A stretch of DNA of 15,735 nt. It comes from Gemmatimonadaceae bacterium. GTDB lineage: Bacteria > Gemmatimonadota > Gemmatimonadetes > Gemmatimonadales > Gemmatimonadaceae. Under the pieces are notes generated by a model. It was not told the origin of the DNA. It saw only the letters and a program-made list of their open reading frames with translations, and made no database searches. Positions within the stretch are counted from its first letter, which is position 1. Each line of letters begins with the position of its first letter. Shown piece after piece: positions 13,611-15,735 of this stretch. The stretch spans positions 1 through 15,735 of the forward strand of contig JACMLI010000070.1 of NCBI GenBank assembly GCA_014379705.1. Reading direction: 5' to 3'. Position numbers and translations under genes: made by a program.

Positions 13611-13679
13611 GACGTCGAGCGGGTGCGCGGGAACCTGCCTGCCGAACATACGCGCGTACGCCGCGCGTGGTCAGAGCCC

Positions 13680-14018
13680 TCAGTCGTCGCGGGCGCGCAG
13701 CCAGAGCACCGCCACCGCCGCCACGCACGGCACGAGGATCGACGTGATCAGGATCCAGGGGACGGGACGCCCCTGGTTGCGGTCCTCCGCCGTGGACCCG
13801 ACGATGGCGAAGAGGCCAATGCCCAGGACGGCAGTCGCGATCATCGCGGCGCGGCGCGCCGGCGTGTTGCGCGTGCCAGGTGTCACGGCCTGCAACGCCC
13901 CTCGGATCTCGTCGGGCGTCACTTTCGGGTGCTTCGCCTGGAACGTTGCGATCGTGGCGCGGAGTGCCTCTGTCAGGTCGCGCGTGCGAGCGTTCGTGTG
14001 GTGCGCGGGAATGTACAT
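13680..14018 (-). CDS. Small two-helix membrane protein, function unknown
   Basis: This is a 112-residue protein I do not recognise. Residues 1-50 are soluble and helical (D-L-T-E-A-L-R-A-T-I-A-T-F-Q-A-K-H-P-K-V-T-P-D-E-I-R-G-A-L), followed by TM1 (about 57-74) and TM2 (about 88-107) with a short charged loop between them and a C-terminal R-A-R-D-D. The N- and C-termini are both probably cytoplasmic. AGGCGGG lies just before the ATG at 14018, and the hydrolase stop is only 7 nt upstream, so it is probably the downstream gene of a small operon. It is coded with the same base use as its neighbours. Confidence 0.72.
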   Translation of the reverse strand: MYIPAHHTNARTRDLTEALRATIATFQAKHPKVTPDEIRGALQAVTPGTRNTPARRAAMIATAVLGIGLFAIVGSTAEDRNQGRPVPWILITSILVPCVAAVAVLWLRARDD

Positions 14019-14025
14019 GGCCCGC

Positions 14026-15636
14026 CTAACGCCTTGCGTGGGCGAGGAGCCAATCGAGGATCGGGCCCATCACGTTGGCGCCGATGTGGCCATCCTTGAT
14101 GCTCGTGTAGTTCGCCGGGTTGCCGGTGGCATCCGGGAGGAAGAGGTGGTTCAGGCCGGGGAAGACCGTGACGGTGACGTTCGTGTTCCCGCCCGAGCGC
14201 ATCGCGGCGCCGAGCTGCTCCGCCTGTTCGGCGGTGACCTGCTGGTCGGTGCCTCCGTGGGCAATGAGCACGGGTACCTTCACACGCTTCGCGGCGGGAA
14301 TGGGGTCGTAGCTGAAGAAGTAGCCCATCCACTTGTCCGAGCGACCGAGCTGTTCGACCGCCGCGGCCGCCGCGCGCAACGCCGAATCGCGGCGGGCCGG
14401 GGCGGCGTAGTTGGTGTCGTGCTCGATCGCGTACCGCTGCTGGAACTTCACAATGTCGAGGCCGTTGCGCGACGGGCCGGCCAGGACCACGATGCCCGCG
14501 AGCTGCGGATCATCGGCGGCTACCATCGGTGCAATCAGCCCACCCTCGCTGTGTCCGAGCAGGAAGACGCGTGACGGATCGATGCCGGGCCGGGCGCGGA
14601 GCCAGCGCACGGCGTCGCGCACGTCGTTCGCGAAGTCGGCCGAGGTGGACCCGGCGAACGATCCCCCGGACTCCCCGGTCCCGCGATCGTCGAGCCGGAG
14701 CACGGCGATGCCGTGCCTGCCTAACGTGTCGGCGAGCTGGCGGAACGGGCGAAAGCCCGGGACGATGGGGATGTATTCGTCGCGATCCTGCGGGCCCGAG
14801 CCGGAGATGGTGACCACCACCGGGAGGCGTTCCGACGCTCCCTGCGGCGTGGTGAGGGTGCCAACCAGCGTGTGGCCATCCCTGCCGGGCACCGTCACGC
14901 GCTCGGCGCGATAGGGAGCGCCGGCGGGGGCGCTGTAGTCCGGTGCGGCGAGCGCGAGCCCGTCGAGTGCCGCGCCTTCGACGCGGACCATGCGGAAGTT
15001 CTGCGCGGCGACGAAGGCCTCCCGGAGGCGGCCATTCGTCAGCTTGAGCTGTGAGACCTGGCCGCCGAGGCTCCACGTCGCGCTGTCGGTCGACGTCGTC
15101 AGGATGCTCGGGACAGTTTGTCCCCCCGTCGTCAGGAAGACGGGGATGGTGTCGACGGCGCCCGGCGTGAGGCGGGCGCGCATCAGCGCGATGTCGATCA
15201 TTCCTGCCGAGGCGTTCACGAGCATGAAGGCGTTCGCGCTCGTCTTGAAGCGCTGGGTCGACGATGCCCCGGTCGGGCCGGTGATTTCGGCGACGGCGGA
15301 ATCGCCCACCAGCCTGAGGACCGCGCGCTGCACCAGCGGCGCGTCGGCCTTCGCCTCGCGGTACGCGAGGATGGTCACGCTGCTCACCTGTCCCGGAGAA
15401 GGCAGCGTGGCGCGCCACTCGAGCCGGCCCTGCCCGCGCATGCGGATGTCGCCCATCATCGTGGTGCCAAGCGGCGTGACGCGCTCCACGCCGACCGTAT
15501 CCCCACCCATGAGGTACACGAAGCCGTATGGACGTCCCTGGGCGAGTGCGCTGCCGACGGCGAGGGCGAGGCCGGCGATCACGATGAACGTCGTGACGAG
15601 CCAGCGCGGAAGGCGGTGCATGAATGCGATCAGCAT
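14026..15636 (-). CDS. Exported alpha/beta hydrolase (EstD-like serine esterase/peptidase fold)
   Basis: This is a 536-residue protein. ATG 15636 gives a signal peptide or anchor (L-P-R-W-L-V-T-T-F-I-V-I-A-G-L-A-L-A then A-L-A-Q) and begins 4 nt after the previous stop; the longer frame from 15732 and a start at 15621 are less likely. Residues about 35-245 are a beta-rich N-terminal domain of unknown role. The C-terminal alpha/beta hydrolase has G-S-G-P-Q-D-R-D-E (279-287, oxyanion loop region), the nucleophile elbow G-H-S363-E-G, the acid in G-G-T-D464-Q-Q-V and the base in N-H497-L-F. The G-S-G-P-Q-D-R-D-E motif is typical of EstD-like esterases related to S9 peptidases. It probably works in the periplasm on esters or peptides. 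TAG at 14026-14028 lies in a CGTTAGGC word. Confidence 0.9.
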   Translation of the reverse strand: MLIAFMHRLPRWLVTTFIVIAGLALAVGSALAQGRPYGFVYLMGGDTVGVERVTPLGTTMMGDIRMRGQGRLEWRATLPSPGQVSSVTILAYREAKADAPLVQRAVLRLVGDSAVAEITGPTGASSTQRFKTSANAFMLVNASAGMIDIALMRARLTPGAVDTIPVFLTTGGQTVPSILTTSTDSATWSLGGQVSQLKLTNGRLREAFVAAQNFRMVRVEGAALDGLALAAPDYSAPAGAPYRAERVTVPGRDGHTLVGTLTTPQGASERLPVVVTISGSGPQDRDEYIPIVPGFRPFRQLADTLGRHGIAVLRLDDRGTGESGGSFAGSTSADFANDVRDAVRWLRARPGIDPSRVFLLGHSEGGLIAPMVAADDPQLAGIVVLAGPSRNGLDIVKFQQRYAIEHDTNYAAPARRDSALRAAAAAVEQLGRSDKWMGYFFSYDPIPAAKRVKVPVLIAHGGTDQQVTAEQAEQLGAAMRSGGNTNVTVTVFPGLNHLFLPDATGNPANYTSIKDGHIGANVMGPILDWLLAHARR

Positions 15637-15640
15637 GGGA

Positions 15641-15735
15641 CTACTCGGAAGAGGGAGGATCTGCCGGTTCGTGACGCGGGGTGCGCCCCGCGCCCTGGAG
15701 CGAGCGTCGCAAGAGGAACTCGATCTGCGCATTGA
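15641..15735 (-). CDS. C-terminal end of a small protein, possibly Arc-like ribbon-helix-helix
   Basis: This is the last 30 codons of a minus-strand gene that enters from the right edge and stops at TAG 15641-15643, 4 nt before the hydrolase ATG. The visible part begins N-A-Q-I-E-F-L-L-R-R-S-L-Q-G-A-G-R and ends in a polar, proline-rich tail. The N-A-Q-I-E-F-L-L-R-R segment resembles the second helix of small Arc/antitoxin-type DNA-binding proteins, but only from memory and over a short stretch. If right, it could regulate the hydrolase operon. The frame is short, so the identification is tentative. Confidence 0.42.
   Translation of the reverse strand, partial: NAQIEFLLRRSLQGAGRTPRHEPADPPSSE

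Noticed and set aside
13650..13668. ACGCGCG-TACGC-CGCGCGT inverted repeat between the TPR gene and the small membrane protein gene
   Set aside because: It has only 7-bp arms of alternating C and G, easy to get by chance in this composition, with no T-tract; not strong enough to call a terminator.
15637..15732. N-terminal extension of the alpha/beta hydrolase to 15732
   Set aside because: The extension is serine/arginine-rich without domain signal and overlaps a better coding frame that stops at 15641; a signal peptide starts at ATG 15636.

Overview
The window is a high-G+C (roughly two thirds or more G+C), densely coded piece of bacterial chromosome. The organism looks like a Gram-negative member of, or close to, the Gemmatimonadota. 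This is inferred from composition, many exported proteins whose signal peptides end in A-Q, TPR lipoproteins and the kinds of secreted hydrolases present; no marker gene proves it. I see no tRNA, rRNA, insertion sequence or CRISPR array, and no gene-free stretch over 300 bases.

Layout. 1-1949 (minus): the start of a TPR lipoprotein that runs off the left edge, and a dicarboxylate/amino-acid:cation symporter whose C-terminus reads into a REP-like palindrome. 2025-2967 (plus): a rhodanese-domain protein and a CoA-pyrophosphatase-like NUDIX hydrolase, 4 nt apart. 3089-5588 (plus): a secreted serine beta-lactamase-fold hydrolase and an exported CE4/PuuE-type deacetylase, ended by a 16-bp perfect hairpin that contains the stop codon. 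5589-5815: the largest intergenic region, with CTAG-rich repeats, a perfect 20-bp tandem duplication and a DtxR/MntR-type operator. 5816-8357 (plus): mntH, a universal stress protein and a MntR/DtxR-family repressor with overlapping stop/start codons, a classic self-regulated manganese-uptake unit. 8390-12601 (plus): four overlapping genes of a MacB/LolCDE-type ABC system. 12609-15735 (minus): a TPR lipoprotein-like protein, a small two-helix membrane protein, an exported alpha/beta hydrolase, and the tail of a small protein that may be a ribbon-helix-helix regulator.

The most unusual object is the ABC cassette. Its second gene is a complete FtsX-type permease. The first gene lacks TM1 and the first half of the periplasmic domain, and starts with a signal peptide instead. 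The last gene carries just those missing parts (TM1 plus half a periplasmic domain) fused to a CrtC/AttH lipocalin-like domain. Together, the first and last genes would rebuild one permease, permuted across the operon, with a lipid-binding-type domain attached at the break. Only 32 bp separate this cassette from mntR, so it may be expressed with the manganese unit.

A second signal is the exact 8-mer CGTTAGGC, which occurs nine times in 15.7 kb, always perfect and always within or at the end of genes. All four TTA leucine codons I found are inside it, and three genes end at it. It behaves like a highly iterated genomic word (HIP1- or uptake-sequence-like).
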